A DNA stretch of 64,000 bases from NCBI GenBank assembly GCA_021432635.1, contig MU270039.1, positions 186,001 through 250,000 on the forward strand, in the 5' to 3' direction. Source of the stretch: Thozetella sp. PMI_491. Lineage: Eukaryota > Ascomycota > Sordariomycetes > Chaetosphaeriales > Chaetosphaeriaceae. Under the pieces are notes generated by a model. It made no database searches and was not told the DNA's origin. It saw nothing but the letters and a program-made list of their open reading frames with translations. Of the stretch, positions 1 through 11,210 are shown one piece after another (within the stretch, counting starts at the first letter, position 1; each line of letters opens with the position of its first letter). Made by a program: the position numbers and the translations under genes.

Positions 1-3000
1 TTGGTGACTTAAAGATAGAAGGTCTCTAGAGACTCAAGCCGTTTGTCGAGGCAGTGTAGCGGAAATGTTTAAACCATGCATTAATATCTAACCTGCGGCC
101 TATTGCAACGACTAACCTTCGTAATTTTCAACTAATTGGAGATATATAGGTAAAAGTTATATCTCTGTATTTATTAAATATCCGCCAAATTTATTGGGTT
201 AAAAATGGTCGTTTCTGACCTAGATATGGTAGTGTAGGTATAGCACGAGTGAGCAAGCGCAATTGTCTCGCACATCGGATGACATACCCAACATCTTAGG
301 GAAAAGTGATGAATCAAGCAACTGACACAGAAAAAAGATTGATGTGGTGTGTATACGGAAGTGTACGGAGCCGGCCATTCCGTTGTTCGCGATGATTTCC
401 CTCACGGCCTGAATCGCGACTACGCCGGTCATTTCATTTCCCTTACCTGTGTCCTTGCCATTGTTTCACAATTTAACCCGCTTCCCTTCTCATACTCAGA
501 CAAAAGATTATAACCTTAACAATGCAACAGCTATACTACTGCCGGTATTAAAGATGGAATGAGAGATGACGGTACTCTCCAAGCCTAGAAAAGGTATATA
601 TTTAAGTAGCTGCTGTTCGCTCAGTAAAGCTTACTCTGCAACTCTTCAACATACTTTCTAGTCCATCCTCCCAAATAGAAAAGCGTGCAAGTCTATCTTG
701 AGGAATAGGGCTAGTCATGCAGTCCTCATCATCCTATGCATCAATAATCCCATCGGCAAGATAGTCAGCTTCAAGGGGATAAAGCGCAGATTCGTCAATC
801 TGGGCCACAATCTTGGCAATACGGTCGTGTTTTTCATTAGAAGCCGGCGGGCTCCATTCTTCCCATGCAAAACCAAGCTTGCCAACACACTCTATACTAG
901 CCAACCCCATCGCATTCGGAGATGCACTAGCTTCAGCGAGCCCTTGTGCAAAATTAAGAAACGGATATCTAACTCTACACTCAGATATGTTCTAGCTATT
1001 AGTGAACTCGGCAGGGCTGTATAACTCGACCCTAAAGCCAAATTTATCCTTGATTCGGAGCAATTTTGGTCCGACGCTCACACAACAGCGGCTTAGCTTA
1101 GGTACCTAACGGATATGCGAAGCACTCTCGCGACATTCGGTATGACTCACCCGCTTAAACGAAGAAGGTGGGAAATGATTGGTCCATTGCACAGGTGCAA
1201 ATTTCTGCAATTAGTAGTGTAGAGAAGAGCAATACATAAGGACTGAAGAAAGCTTCCCTTCGTCCTCTCTCTTCTTCTACCGGTACCTAGTCTTAATCCA
1301 CGCGACTATGGACCAAGCTAAAGGTCTTTCCCAAAAGCTCACATACTTGGCGGATTGCCATCTTCATTTGAGACTCAGGAAGGTATAGTATGCTTCGAAA
1401 CTTTTCCTTAGCTGTCTTCCTCCTCTCCCCTGATGATACAATCATTCACTCGCCGTTCTGAGTAAATCATGCGGACATTCTACTTGCGGCATTGGTTTCG
1501 CCGTTTCTGAATACACATTTCATCCTAATTCTATCGATTATCTATCTCTTGGTCACTTGCTAATAATCTTCTTCCCCGCGACCGTCTACGATTTAGCCTC
1601 ATCGCCCAAGTCCCCCGCACAGCCGCAACGACAAATACGATTACCTAGAATCTGCGTCGCGAAAGCCCCTCGAGCAAGAAAAATAGAGCGGAAAAACACC
1701 AAATACTCTTACTGTGTAGACGGAGTTGGTGTCTCTATAGGATCGAGCCGGGTCTTGGCTAGACGATCTCTTCGTCGTCAAGCCTCCCGTTTCCAGTATT
1801 TGAGTTGCTTCAACTTGCACGAATAGAACCAGTGTGTTCTAGCTGCATTCAAAGCGGCACGGCATCGCCGACGCCCGAGTGTGCTTGATGCCTTTGATGG
1901 CTGAAAGATTTATGAGTCGTATCTGATATTTTATGGCAGAGGCACAGACCTGGTCAAGCCTACTTTACCTCGCACAAGCTGCCAACTCACCGATACAGCG
2001 ACGACAATTCCTCGCGTCTATCCCTCGGGGCCTACTGGATACCTAATTACCTATCTCGCAATTTGATGCGAAACGGGCCTATCAGTAGGCCAGACTTCCT
2101 CCTTGGTGAGACTCGGTAACGCAACAAACTACCTGCCATAAGTGATATGGACTAGGGAAAGATGCATGATGCCGACGGCAGAATGGGGAGCTGAAATGGC
2201 AAAAAGGGAGTGGTGCAAAGCCTCCAATTGTCCACTGAAAGAGAGGGGCGCATATACCATTTGAGCATTACGTCACTACGTAGCGACGATGCACTTTTCG
2301 ACACAACTCAACATTGGCGGCTTGCATTGTGGCTGCTGTCCTTGCTGCTAGAAGCAGCTTCCCCCAAACTGCATTAATGGCGCTGAAGAAGCACTAGCTT
2401 GGTTTTCTGTTCCCTCTGGTAAGCCAGTCACCAAAAGCCGGCTGCGTAGCTGAAATGGATCCATAGCTCGGCCGAGCTACGCAGTATAAATAACACCTCG
2501 GCTGTCCCTAGCACTAGGGCCTCGAATGGTAGGCTGTATCGGGAGCTAGACAAGCGACCCGACCAATGAGCTAATTGAACTGAGTGATACTGGCTACATG
2601 GCCTGAGCGCGGCTGAGGACCATGGCTGCGGATGGACCTATCGCCGCGAAGTCCTCCCGTGAGATCGTCTTGTGCAGTTACCGAAACTGGCTGCCGGAAC
2701 CGTCTACAGTAGCTGCTACTACACCGCAATTGGACCAGTTCCGCCCATGAATTTCCCAACTGCCAGTGTGTAGGCGTACCGATGAACCGTCGAAACGCGG
2801 CTTGGGAATGATATTGGTGGCACGGACGGCACGCGGAAGACTAGCGACGCGGGATAGCCAGGGAAGGGCAGCACTCGTGGTAACGCTGGCAAATTGAACT
2901 GGTGGGGGTCGGAGTGTTTGACCGCCTAGCCTTTCGTACATGTTCGGCAGGCAAGCCGCCGAAAAATGTGACAGGTGATGTCTTGGCATCTCAAGTGTAG

Positions 3001-4107
3001 CAGGGCCCGAATTTCTCTGCGCTAGAACGTGCCTTGTGTGTGTGCCAGCTTCTGCGGGCTGCGCGGGGCGCGGTGCGGTCTGATACATTCCACGCAAGCT
3101 CGCCCAGGGCCTCGCATCCTGTCCCTCTTTTGCGAAACCAACGATGCCGCCATGCGCAGTCGCTCAGTTTGGCCATCGTTTGGCTGATCGCTCCGACGCA
3201 CGGAGCAGTGTACGAGTAGCGAGTCGTCGATCGTTTAATCCTAGCCGGATGGGATGAACCGTACACTCGGTCCACTTTGTAGCACTTGCTAGCCCGGCTT
3301 GCCTGTGTCGCAAATTGTACTTTGCCCTGCTGCGCTTGTTTGCCGTACTAGGCCTTACTGCCCCAGAGGCGTGATGCCACTGATGGTAAATGTCGTAACG
3401 TGGGTGGAGCGGACGCCAGGGTGTCGGACAGTGCTTACGGAGACTTACAATTGTACCCGGGACACTACCCGACAAGCGTGACGGCCGGATCATCAGTCTT
3501 CGGACCCTATTGGCCAAGTATCCTGACCTGGCTTGGTCAGTGGGATGTCACAGCCGGGGGGTGGGGGGGAAGGGATCTGCCTGGCATGCAGCAGCGGCAG
3601 AGGCAGTCCGTGGCGTCGGGAGGAGATGGAGAAGGATTCTGCGGCACTCCGGTGCGGCTTTGCACTTGCACTACACCCTCCCGCTGGCAACGACTTGCAT
3701 TTCGACAGATCAGCCACGTCTATGCAGAGGGGAGTCTCCCTGCCGGCCGGAAAGTGCTCAGCACTGTTCAACAGCCGGGTCACTAGGGTGACATCCCGCG
3801 CCCCGTCCACTGGATGGGGACTAGAGTGGCAGGGGCTGACAGCGCCTATCGAGCCAGGGTTCCTACAGGGCCTGCTGGGAACCACGCCGACCGGACGCCA
3901 CCCGAATGGTGAGAAAAGTCTTTAATCCGTATCCGGGTCTTGCTCCCCTCCCCCCCAGACGGGTGCCCCCCGCGCCGTATCCACAACGTCCAGGACTGAC
4001 CCTGCTCGGGTTTGGTTTTCTTGCCGGGTCCCCCTTTCCTGTCGGCTCTTCCCTTCCTTCCCCTCCTCACACTCTCTCCACCACGGCATCAGCTAGACAA
4101 TGCGATA
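1..4107. other. Gene-poor region, no supportable gene
   Basis: No gene is supported here. Positions 1-2400 are AT-rich with stops in all frames. Positions 2500-3900 are more GC-rich and hold many overlapping small open frames on both strands, none with a recognisable domain, signal peptide or convincing splice chain. A nested palindrome lies at 2442-2483 and a G-tract at about 3556-3569. A pyrimidine-rich stretch at about 4010-4085 is probably the leader of the next gene. Confidence 0.6.
2442..2483. repeat. Nested inverted repeat
   Basis: Ten-base arms CTGCGTAGCT (2442-2451) and AGCTACGCAG (2474-2483) are perfect reverse complements. Inside the right part is a 16-base palindrome, TAGCTCGGCCGAGCTA, and between the arms is the palindrome ATGGATCCAT. 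The region could form a hairpin or hold a dimeric regulator site. A TATAAATA sequence follows at about 2485, but no gene starts nearby. Confidence 0.6.
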
Positions 4108-4110
4108 ATG
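4100..4110 (+). promoter_or_regulatory. Minimal upstream ORF overlapping the start codon
   Basis: ATG CGA TAA at 4100-4108 ends on the A of the main ATG at 4108, giving a TAATG stop-start overlap. Such an arrangement can lower or couple translation by termination and reinitiation. It only matters if transcription begins upstream of 4100, which the pyrimidine-rich leader suggests. Confidence 0.45.
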
Positions 4111-5097
4111 GGCAGCGACGCTATCGAAGAGACGGTCCTTGTCGAGCAGCTGCCGTCGAACTCATGGTTCGAGGGCTTCGAGATCCGCCCCAACGGTCAC
4201 GGCATCGCCTCGCGCTCTGATGCGGCCGAAATCTACACCTATGACGCCGACCATCCTGAGGCCGAGCTGAAGCTCGTGCATACGTTCCCCGACGCAACGG
4301 GCTGCATTCACCTGTGCCCGATCGAGGGCGTCCCGGACGAGTACATGGTCATGTCCGCCTTGGTGAACATGTCCAAGGGGCACTTTGAGGATTTCGTTAT
4401 CTGGCGGCTGAAGTTCACCGCCACCGCGGACGGCGAAAAACCGGTCGTCACACGCGTAGCCACGATACCCGAGGCTGGATTTTGCATCGGCATGCTGTCC
4501 GTCAGCGAAAACACCCTCCTCATCGCCGACTCGGCCAAGAATTGCATCTGGACCCTCGACATCCCTACTGGCGCCGCGTCTGTGCTGCTCACACACGATT
4601 CCATGGCCGTCGGCAACGAGCACGACTTCTACGGGCTCAACCACATCCGCCTCGGCGGCGGTTACATCTGGTACACCAACAGCAGCAAGGGGGTCCTTGG
4701 ACGGTTCCCCGTCGAAACGGGCGCAGAAGGCATCCGGGTAATGGGCCCGGTCGAGATCGTGACGGAGGACATCAAAGACTGCGACGGACTCGCATTGAAC
4801 AAGGACTTTACGGCCGCATACACGGCCATCTACATGGATGGCTTGCTGGCCAAGATCACTATCGACCCGGCTACGGGGAAGGGCGAGCCTAGCCTCTTGG
4901 TGGAGAACCTCGTCACCCCGACGTGCGTGGAGCTTGTGTACGTTGACGACAAGCCCAAGATTTACGCGGTATGTTGTGGACAAATCCAGCAGGACTGGAT
5001 CAACCGGGACGAGTCGTCCTGGAGCGATATCGCCGCGCTTTCCGAGGCCGTGGCGGTGAGCGTGGTGGTTACGGAAGATGTGGTTGAAACGGCCTGA
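4108..5097 (+). CDS. SMP-30/gluconolactonase-like beta-propeller protein
   Basis: Single-exon gene of 329 residues. The repeated short beta-strand blocks (for example LLIADSAKNCIWTLD and YGLNHIRLGGGYIWYTN) fit a six-bladed propeller of the SMP-30/strictosidine-synthase-like superfamily found in fungal hydrolase-like proteins. No signal peptide is visible. I chose the ATG at 4108 over an in-frame ATG at 4012, because the latter would add a proline/leucine-rich stretch encoded by the pyrimidine-rich leader. A two-codon upstream frame (ATG CGA TAA, 4100-4108) overlaps the start codon. Substrate unknown; family members hydrolyse lactones or act in secondary metabolism. GC-ending codons are strong. 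Fold call likely, function uncertain. Confidence 0.8.
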   Translation: MGSDAIEETVLVEQLPSNSWFEGFEIRPNGHGIASRSDAAEIYTYDADHPEAELKLVHTFPDATGCIHLCPIEGVPDEYMVMSALVNMSKGHFEDFVIWRLKFTATADGEKPVVTRVATIPEAGFCIGMLSVSENTLLIADSAKNCIWTLDIPTGAASVLLTHDSMAVGNEHDFYGLNHIRLGGGYIWYTNSSKGVLGRFPVETGAEGIRVMGPVEIVTEDIKDCDGLALNKDFTAAYTAIYMDGLLAKITIDPATGKGEPSLLVENLVTPTCVELVYVDDKPKIYAVCCGQIQQDWINRDESSWSDIAALSEAVAVSVVVTEDVVETA

Positions 5098-6781
5098 GAG
5101 ATTCCCCCGGTTTTTGTATACAAGGCGTAGCATTGCTAGAGAGAACGGCCTCAGACACGAACCTTGAGGAATATTATAACTGCCTAATTTAGAACTACTG
5201 TCTTTAATAAGGATCCCCACCAAGGCAGCTGCTTATCCGGCGATGCTCTCGACGGACAAGAGGCAAATCCAAACATGTCGAAGCGCAGTAGTGCACTCCA
5301 GCTGGTGGCTTTCTTTGGTGCTATCTTGCCTCCAATGACTGGTGAACTTGCCCGCTAGTAAATCGCTAGCTTCAGCACATAGCTCGCCACTATGGAGCCG
5401 GGCTAGTCGAAGTAGGAGTCCCTTACGGCTAGGTGGTTTTATATCATCTGCCATTTGTTCGCTACTCAGCTGACTTTTTGTCTCCTTTCTCTGATCAGGC
5501 CACACGGAGAAATCGGACCAGATGGAGGAATACATTGCGTTAACAGCTGGTACCATATGCAGTGATTCAGATATAATGGCACCAGCTATATGTTCCCCAC
5601 CCAGTAGTGTTTGCGGCGGAAGAGCGCTATGCGCGGCGGCGGCGGCCAAGGTTCTAGGATAAGCAGACTTGGCAACGCGCTATGTGGACAGTTACAGCCG
5701 AGACGTCGACAATACCCCGCGCTTAAGTGTGAAGACTGCTTGCGGGGGTTATCTCACGAGAGCTCCTCCAAAGGGGGTAGCCATATGCAACAGTTTCCGC
5801 TTTATAGACCTTGTGCCTATTAATGCTATTCTGTTCTATAAGTCATTTTGATCTAAGAAAATATATCTAGTCATGAGCTCTTTATAGGGACTGGGTAGGT
5901 TGATGCCGAGAGCCTAGCTACCAAAAAAATTGCATCACACGGCCAAGCCTTCGTCCCGTCTTCCTATCAATACCACCACATAGGCCACACCACATATAAT
6001 TGCGGCAAACATTGGAAACATTCCCCTCCGGCCCTTTTTGTTTTCGCACCTAAACAGTAGCTAGGGAGACACAATATTGAGGTTTGAGATCCTGGGCAAA
6101 TACGGGGTCCGGCAAAACACATCTCCATCAAAGCCGAACCCGAGGAAGAACGATGAACATTGCGCCGGGATGGCTGTGCACGGTCATTTACGTTTAAGAT
6201 ATAATACTATGGCAGCTTGCGACCGGGAATTGAGCCATGGCTGAGAAAATAAGTGTGGGATACCTAGGTTGAGGATCAGAGACGAGGGATATAGCCGCGG
6301 GTAAAAGGTCCTATCTTTTATCATGCAGAGAACAAACCAGCGTTCACATGCTCTCTTCTCTTAAATCTAGGCAGCCTTTTACAGAGCGAAGAAGATTCGG
6401 TAGAGTTCAGATTGGACCCTGGAGGTGAAAAGCAGATCTCATGGCGGGGTGCTCAATAACTAGGTGTAGTATTCTGCGGAACATGGGTACCTGTCCAAAC
6501 GTACTTGGAGCCTAAGGTAGGCGCTAGCGCCCCAAACACCCGGTAGCGTTAGACTGTGAGACACTAACACAAGGCGGCGCCACACGCCACAGTCTGACAG
6601 TCTGTGCGGAACCAGTGACGTACGGCTTCGCGACTTTTGCGACTGTGCCGCCGGCAAAAGTTCCACCGCGATCGCTGACACGCAATTTTACTTCTGCTCA
6701 CCTTTTGCACTTTGCTTGCCGGCCTTTATTTCGCTTTTCTCTGCTATTTCAGCGCGACCGACACGAAGCAGAAGAGTCAAG
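5098..6781. other. Intergenic region
   Basis: About 1.7 kb without a supported gene. A 138-codon frame on the minus strand (5233-5649) has no recognised domain and starts in an alanine run. Positions 5860-6400 are AT-rich. The last 200 bases lead into the sulfotransferase-like gene. Confidence 0.55.
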
Positions 6782-7807
6782 ATGTCGTCAACCAAGGAGC
6801 TTGAGAATGTCATTAAAGAGGCTTCGTTGCAGCCTTTCGGGCCGGGTAGCTGTCGCGTGCTGCCGATGAAGGTGATCGTCTGCGGGCTTGGACGGACAGG
6901 CACGACAAGTACGCGATGCGCCCTAGACGCAACTGCGAAATTTTGAAGCCCGGGGCTGACGATAGCAAAGGTATGAGAACCGCACTAGACATTCTCGGCT
7001 TCCCGGCATACCACTCGACCGAGCTGTGGATGGACAGCCAAGAGAACGTCGAGCGCTGGATGCGCGCGTTTCAATGGAAGTACGGCGGCAAAGGCGAACC
7101 CTTCGACCGGCTGGAGTGGGATAAGATATTAGGCGATTATATGGTGAGGCGCCCATATCCTGGCCGGGTTGCTCGATATGGCTTTCTAACGACAACTCTA
7201 GTCCACCATCGACGCCCCAGCTGCCTTCTACGCCGCCGAGCTCGCAGAGGCGTATCCCGACGCCAAAGTGGTGATCCTGAACAGGGACTTTGACAGCTGG
7301 TTTGACTCTTGTGTTTCCGCCCTGGGCGGCCGGAAACGCGCGGGGTGGTTCATGAACACCATGTTCCTATGGGACCCACGGCTGCGCCGTCTTGGGGAGT
7401 ATATGAATATGAAGGAAGAGGTGGTCTGGAAGTTCGAATGGAAGCAGCCGGGGGCGCGCGAGAAGGCACGCGCTTTCTTCGACCACTACTACAGCGATTT
7501 CCGCGCGCGTATCCCCGAGGAGCGGAGGCTCGAATTCAACGTGCGGGATGGCTGGGAGCCACTCTGCCAGCACCTGGGCGTGGAGGTGCCCACGAGGATA
7601 GACGAAGACGGCAAGCGGGTCGAGATTCCGTTCCCGAGAACTAACGAGGCGGAGCAGTTCCGAGCGAAGGTCGGAAAGGCGAGAGACGCGGCTCTAAAAG
7701 GGGCCACGAGGGACTGGGCGCGCGCACTGATTGTAGGAGCTGCGGTCGGCTACGGCCTCTACCAGACTATTTCGCCATTGGCTCGCTTCCTCCGATCGCG
7801 GCGCTGA
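6782..7807 (+). CDS. Sulfotransferase-like P-loop protein (Sulfotransfer_4 type)
   Basis: Three exons, 301 residues; introns 6909-6970 and 7144-7201. Splicing restores the nucleotide-binding loop CGLGRTGTTSMRTAL at residues 34-48, which is split by intron 1. Further family blocks follow, including VILNRDFDSWFDSC. This matches the fungal PAPS-sulfotransferase-like family (Sulfotransfer_4, often misannotated as NAD-dependent epimerase). A hydrophobic segment near the C-terminus (ALIVGAAVGYGLY, followed by basic residues) suggests a tail anchor. Without splicing, the frame stops just after the P-loop. The gene converges on the MFS gene, about 180 bp away. Family call good; actual transfer activity and acceptor are unknown. 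Confidence 0.82.
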
Positions 7808-7988
7808 GCGAACCTCAAAGCAGTTCGCGCGACTGATTTTATGTATTAAGAGTGTATGGATAGCAATGTACTAGACTCTTCCCACAGGTCGCCGAACCGT
7901 TTATGAGCCACGACACCAACTCCGACCAATGTCTCTATAACCAATCTATCTAGCATGTGTAAGGGACGCCAGCAGACGATCAGAACCA

Positions 7989-9684
7989 CTAGGTGTGCCG
8001 AGCCGGAAGACTCTGGCCCGCGGCCCTCTCGAATCTCTGATATCTTTCTTCTCTCCATTTAGGGCCGAACTTCCGTACCAACAACACACAAGGGCTGGCG
8101 GCAAGGACAATCAGCCCCATGAAGAGATAGGTAAAGCTATAGCCCCAAGCGTCGATGATATACTGCACAGCCGCAGTTCCCGTTGCGCTCAAAGTCGCCC
8201 TTGTCAAGTTGAATGCGGAGGACACCCTCCCAGGATTCATCGGGTATAGGTCGACAAGCAACGTATTCAATATAGACACAGGTCCGCTTAAGCCCGCCCC
8301 AGCGAAGAAGAGCACAACTAGCGGTGCGGCTAAGCTCGTCCCCGCGTCGATCACCCAGCCCCAGGCTATGATCATGGCGACCGCCAGCAGCGTCCAGGGC
8401 CACATGAGATCCAACCTCGCCCTCTCGATGGGGAACTTGCGCATATCGTCGCCCCGCTTGCGGTCGGGTGACACGCCGATGCTCTTGGCGACCCGAGCAT
8501 AGTTCCAGTTGAGCAGCTTGCCTACCACGGCGGCGCCGGCGACAGAGCCTACCGAGAAGGGGATGTAGCAGAGCCCCACCTGTAGATCGTTAAAGTTGTA
8601 CCGCCGGCGGATGACATCCTGTAGGGGGACCATCACGGCGTAGTTCGCCATGACGAACAGAGACATGAAAAGCATTAGGGGCCCTACGTCCTTCTCGAAG
8701 ATGATCAGGACCGCGGCTAGAATATTGGGGACTGGAAGCCTCCTCGGTAGCTTCTTTGGCCGCAGTGCTGGGCTGTGAGATTCGGAATCTCCTTGCCGCT
8801 TGTGCACAGATATGAGACACGAGTTCAGCCAAGGAGGAGGAATGGAACCATTGCCGACAAGGTTCCGAGCCGTCTTCACCGAATTAGCTCTCTTCACACG
8901 ATCATACGACGCGACTCTGTCCACTCACTTCCGGGACAAAGGGAACATATATGGCCAGATAGACAACTGCAGATATCACGAGAAACCAAAAGGTCGACCG
9001 CCAACCGAGGAACTGCGTCAGGAGGCCCCCCACCACCGGAGCCATGGCGGGCGCGAACATCACGCTGGCCTGCACGGCCGTGATGAAGCCGCCCCGGTCG
9101 GCGCTGGTGGCAAAGTCTGCGACGACGGCGCTACCGATGGCGACGGTGGCACTGCTACCGGTGCTTTGCATGGCCCGCAGCACCATCAGCGCCGCGTAGT
9201 TGCTCTGCAGCGCCAGGCCGATGTTGGCACCAAGGTAGATGGCGAAGGTGAGCATGTACACCGGGCGGCGGCCTATCTGATCGCTGAGGTCACCAAAAAA
9301 CACGGGCGCGATCGCCTGCATGATCTGGTATACCGTCACGGTGAGGTTCATCTCTCCTAGCGGTTTGTTGTACTCCTTCGCCAGCGGCGTGATGGCCGGG
9401 AGGTAAATGAAGGAGGAGAAGGGAGAAAACAGCGTGGAGAAGACGGTCATCAGGAGGATGAAGACCTTCATGCGCGGCGAGAGCACCGAATACAGAGGCC
9501 GGGATTGTGCCTCATCTTGGCCGGCGGCTTGAGCGGCGCCTCCGGGCGGGGCATCGCCAGCCACGCTTTGCGGCTGCGTACCGGCCGGGAGGCTCTCCGA
9601 TGCGTCTTTGGCGGCACGTTTTTCGGCGGAAAGCTCCGCGGCGCCGGTCGCCTCGAATATCTTTTCATCTGGCGTCCCGGGCAT
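7989..9684 (-). CDS. MFS multidrug transporter, DHA1 family
   Basis: Two exons, 546 residues, intron 8874-8928. The N-terminal ~75 residues are alanine-, proline- and glutamine-rich and cytosolic; about 12 membrane segments follow. The loop GDLSDQIGRRP is the classic motif A after TM2. The exon join gives VPETARNLVGNGS, typical of fungal quinidine-resistance/Qdr-like DHA1 proteins, and the central loop and the end GPKWREER also fit this group. Expected role: proton-driven efflux of toxic compounds at the plasma membrane. The start ATG at 9684 opens the only long N-terminal frame. It is divergent from the DUF3433 gene and convergent with the sulfotransferase-like gene. Substrate cannot be read. 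Confidence 0.88.
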
Positions 9685-11210
9685 GATGCTCCTTTCGCTC
9701 TCCTACGCGCTTCAGGAGGGGTTGTTTTAGCCGAGTTGCTGCGGTTCGTTACCGCCCCTAACGTGCGTGCCGGGTGTCCGATTCTCAAGAGTGCTCGGGC
9801 GATTGCAAGCGCGGCGGCTCTAAGACGCGGGGCCATTGTTGGGGAGATAGGCTAGGGCCGATTGAACGGATAGCGCTATCGCCGAGTCGGCACCGGCTAG
9901 TCGGTGGCAGTATCCAGATGAGGTCATGGAGGTCACCTCAGGTATCATCGCCGTCTTCTCCACCTACAGCCCCGGCCGAGCTGCTTTGACGCACGCTTAG
10001 AGACGTACAGGGACATTGAATTCGAGAAAATCGACAATTTTATAGACGTCTTAGGCGGCTCAAATGCATGACTAAGACAGCAGGGGCAATAGATCTAGAA
10101 TATATACCTTAATTAGGTGAGGCTACCTTGAGACAAGCGACAAATGCAATGGCTACCGTTAGCCGACAGGGCTGCGCCTAAAAAGAGGCTTGCAGGAGGG
10201 GCATTGAAAGGCTCGCGTTATTGCAGCCCCGTAGTCTCAGTGCGATAGCGGCATCTGGTTTCTGCCCTTGGAAGGTCAGTTCCCAGGACCCTTTCCACTT
10301 CGCGTATTTGACCTGCCACATACGCCGCTGTGTCAGTTTGTGCTCCGTGGTCAGGACATAAAGAATCTTCGTTAATGTCACGGGACATCATGTCGCGCGA
10401 CAAGCAAAAGCACTGTGGTGTTGTGGCCGATATCACTGACACAACGCAGGATTGATGATCTAGTGGAAGAGATCGACTGATATTTATATACTATTAGATT
10501 ACTGTTCTTCTGGTCTTAGCTGCCATTGGCAAGTTGTGAAGGCCGTATATGGTAATTATAATGGCGGCCGCTTCTCTCGCATTTTTCCTCTTGCAATTGC
10601 AAGTTTGGAGCAATTAATCCCAGCGCTAATGCAGGAACGGCGGACCACATTCCGTATTAGGCGCACGGGTACTTCCTTTGATGAGCAGGGGAGGGCACAC
10701 AGGACTTCTCTAACTCTCTTCTTCCCTAGTCCCACGATGAGGCCAATTTAGTCGAAGGCAGAGAACATGAAAGAAATCTGAATACGAGGACTGGAGAGAG
10801 AGAAAAACCGGGTACCACCTCACCTCGGTTCTTAGCCTTTCGTCCTCTTTTCATTCCATCTCTCACCAAAGGTTTGAGGTCAGATATTCCGGTACTGTGT
10901 GCTCTGGAGACGTCGAACTGACCGTGACAGCCAAGGCGGCTCCCCTGAATTCTACATACAACACGCGGCCCGATTGGCCAAACTCCTGCGGCTGAGGAGT
11001 AACAATTTTGATCGCCACGGAGATATAAGCGTATTGAGAAACCTTGCCAGTTCCATCAAGCTGTTCCCGTGCTAAGCAATCCGAACTCCAACAAACATAC
11101 GCACTGTTCATGGTCGCAGCAGACTTCGAATTTCGATGCACCCTGGCTCCGTGCTCGTCTGGCATACCAACTTACCTGACTATGTATAGACCGCTACGCC
11201 CGAGTCGACG
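9685..11210. other. Intergenic region between divergent genes
   Basis: About 1.5 kb between the divergent MFS and DUF3433 genes. It is AT-rich around 10000-10130 and 10440-10620. Short frames at 10178-10442 and 10863-11165 (minus strand) show no domain. Nothing else is supported. Confidence 0.5.

Noticed and set aside
3554-3575. G-rich tract, possible quadruplex
   Set aside because: Only two long G-runs and a short third one; no gene context, so not listed as a feature.
2571-3885. Several overlapping frames of 60-139 codons on both strands
   Set aside because: No domain, no signal peptide, no coherent splice chain; frames overlap each other on both strands, typical of GC-rich non-coding DNA.
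4162-5223. 353-codon frame antisense to the beta-propeller gene
   Set aside because: Open only because the sense gene has strong GC-ending codons; the product has no domain and is rich in Arg, Val and Asp, as expected of such a shadow.
5233-5649. 138-codon minus-strand frame
   Set aside because: No recognisable domain and poor composition; not enough to call a gene.
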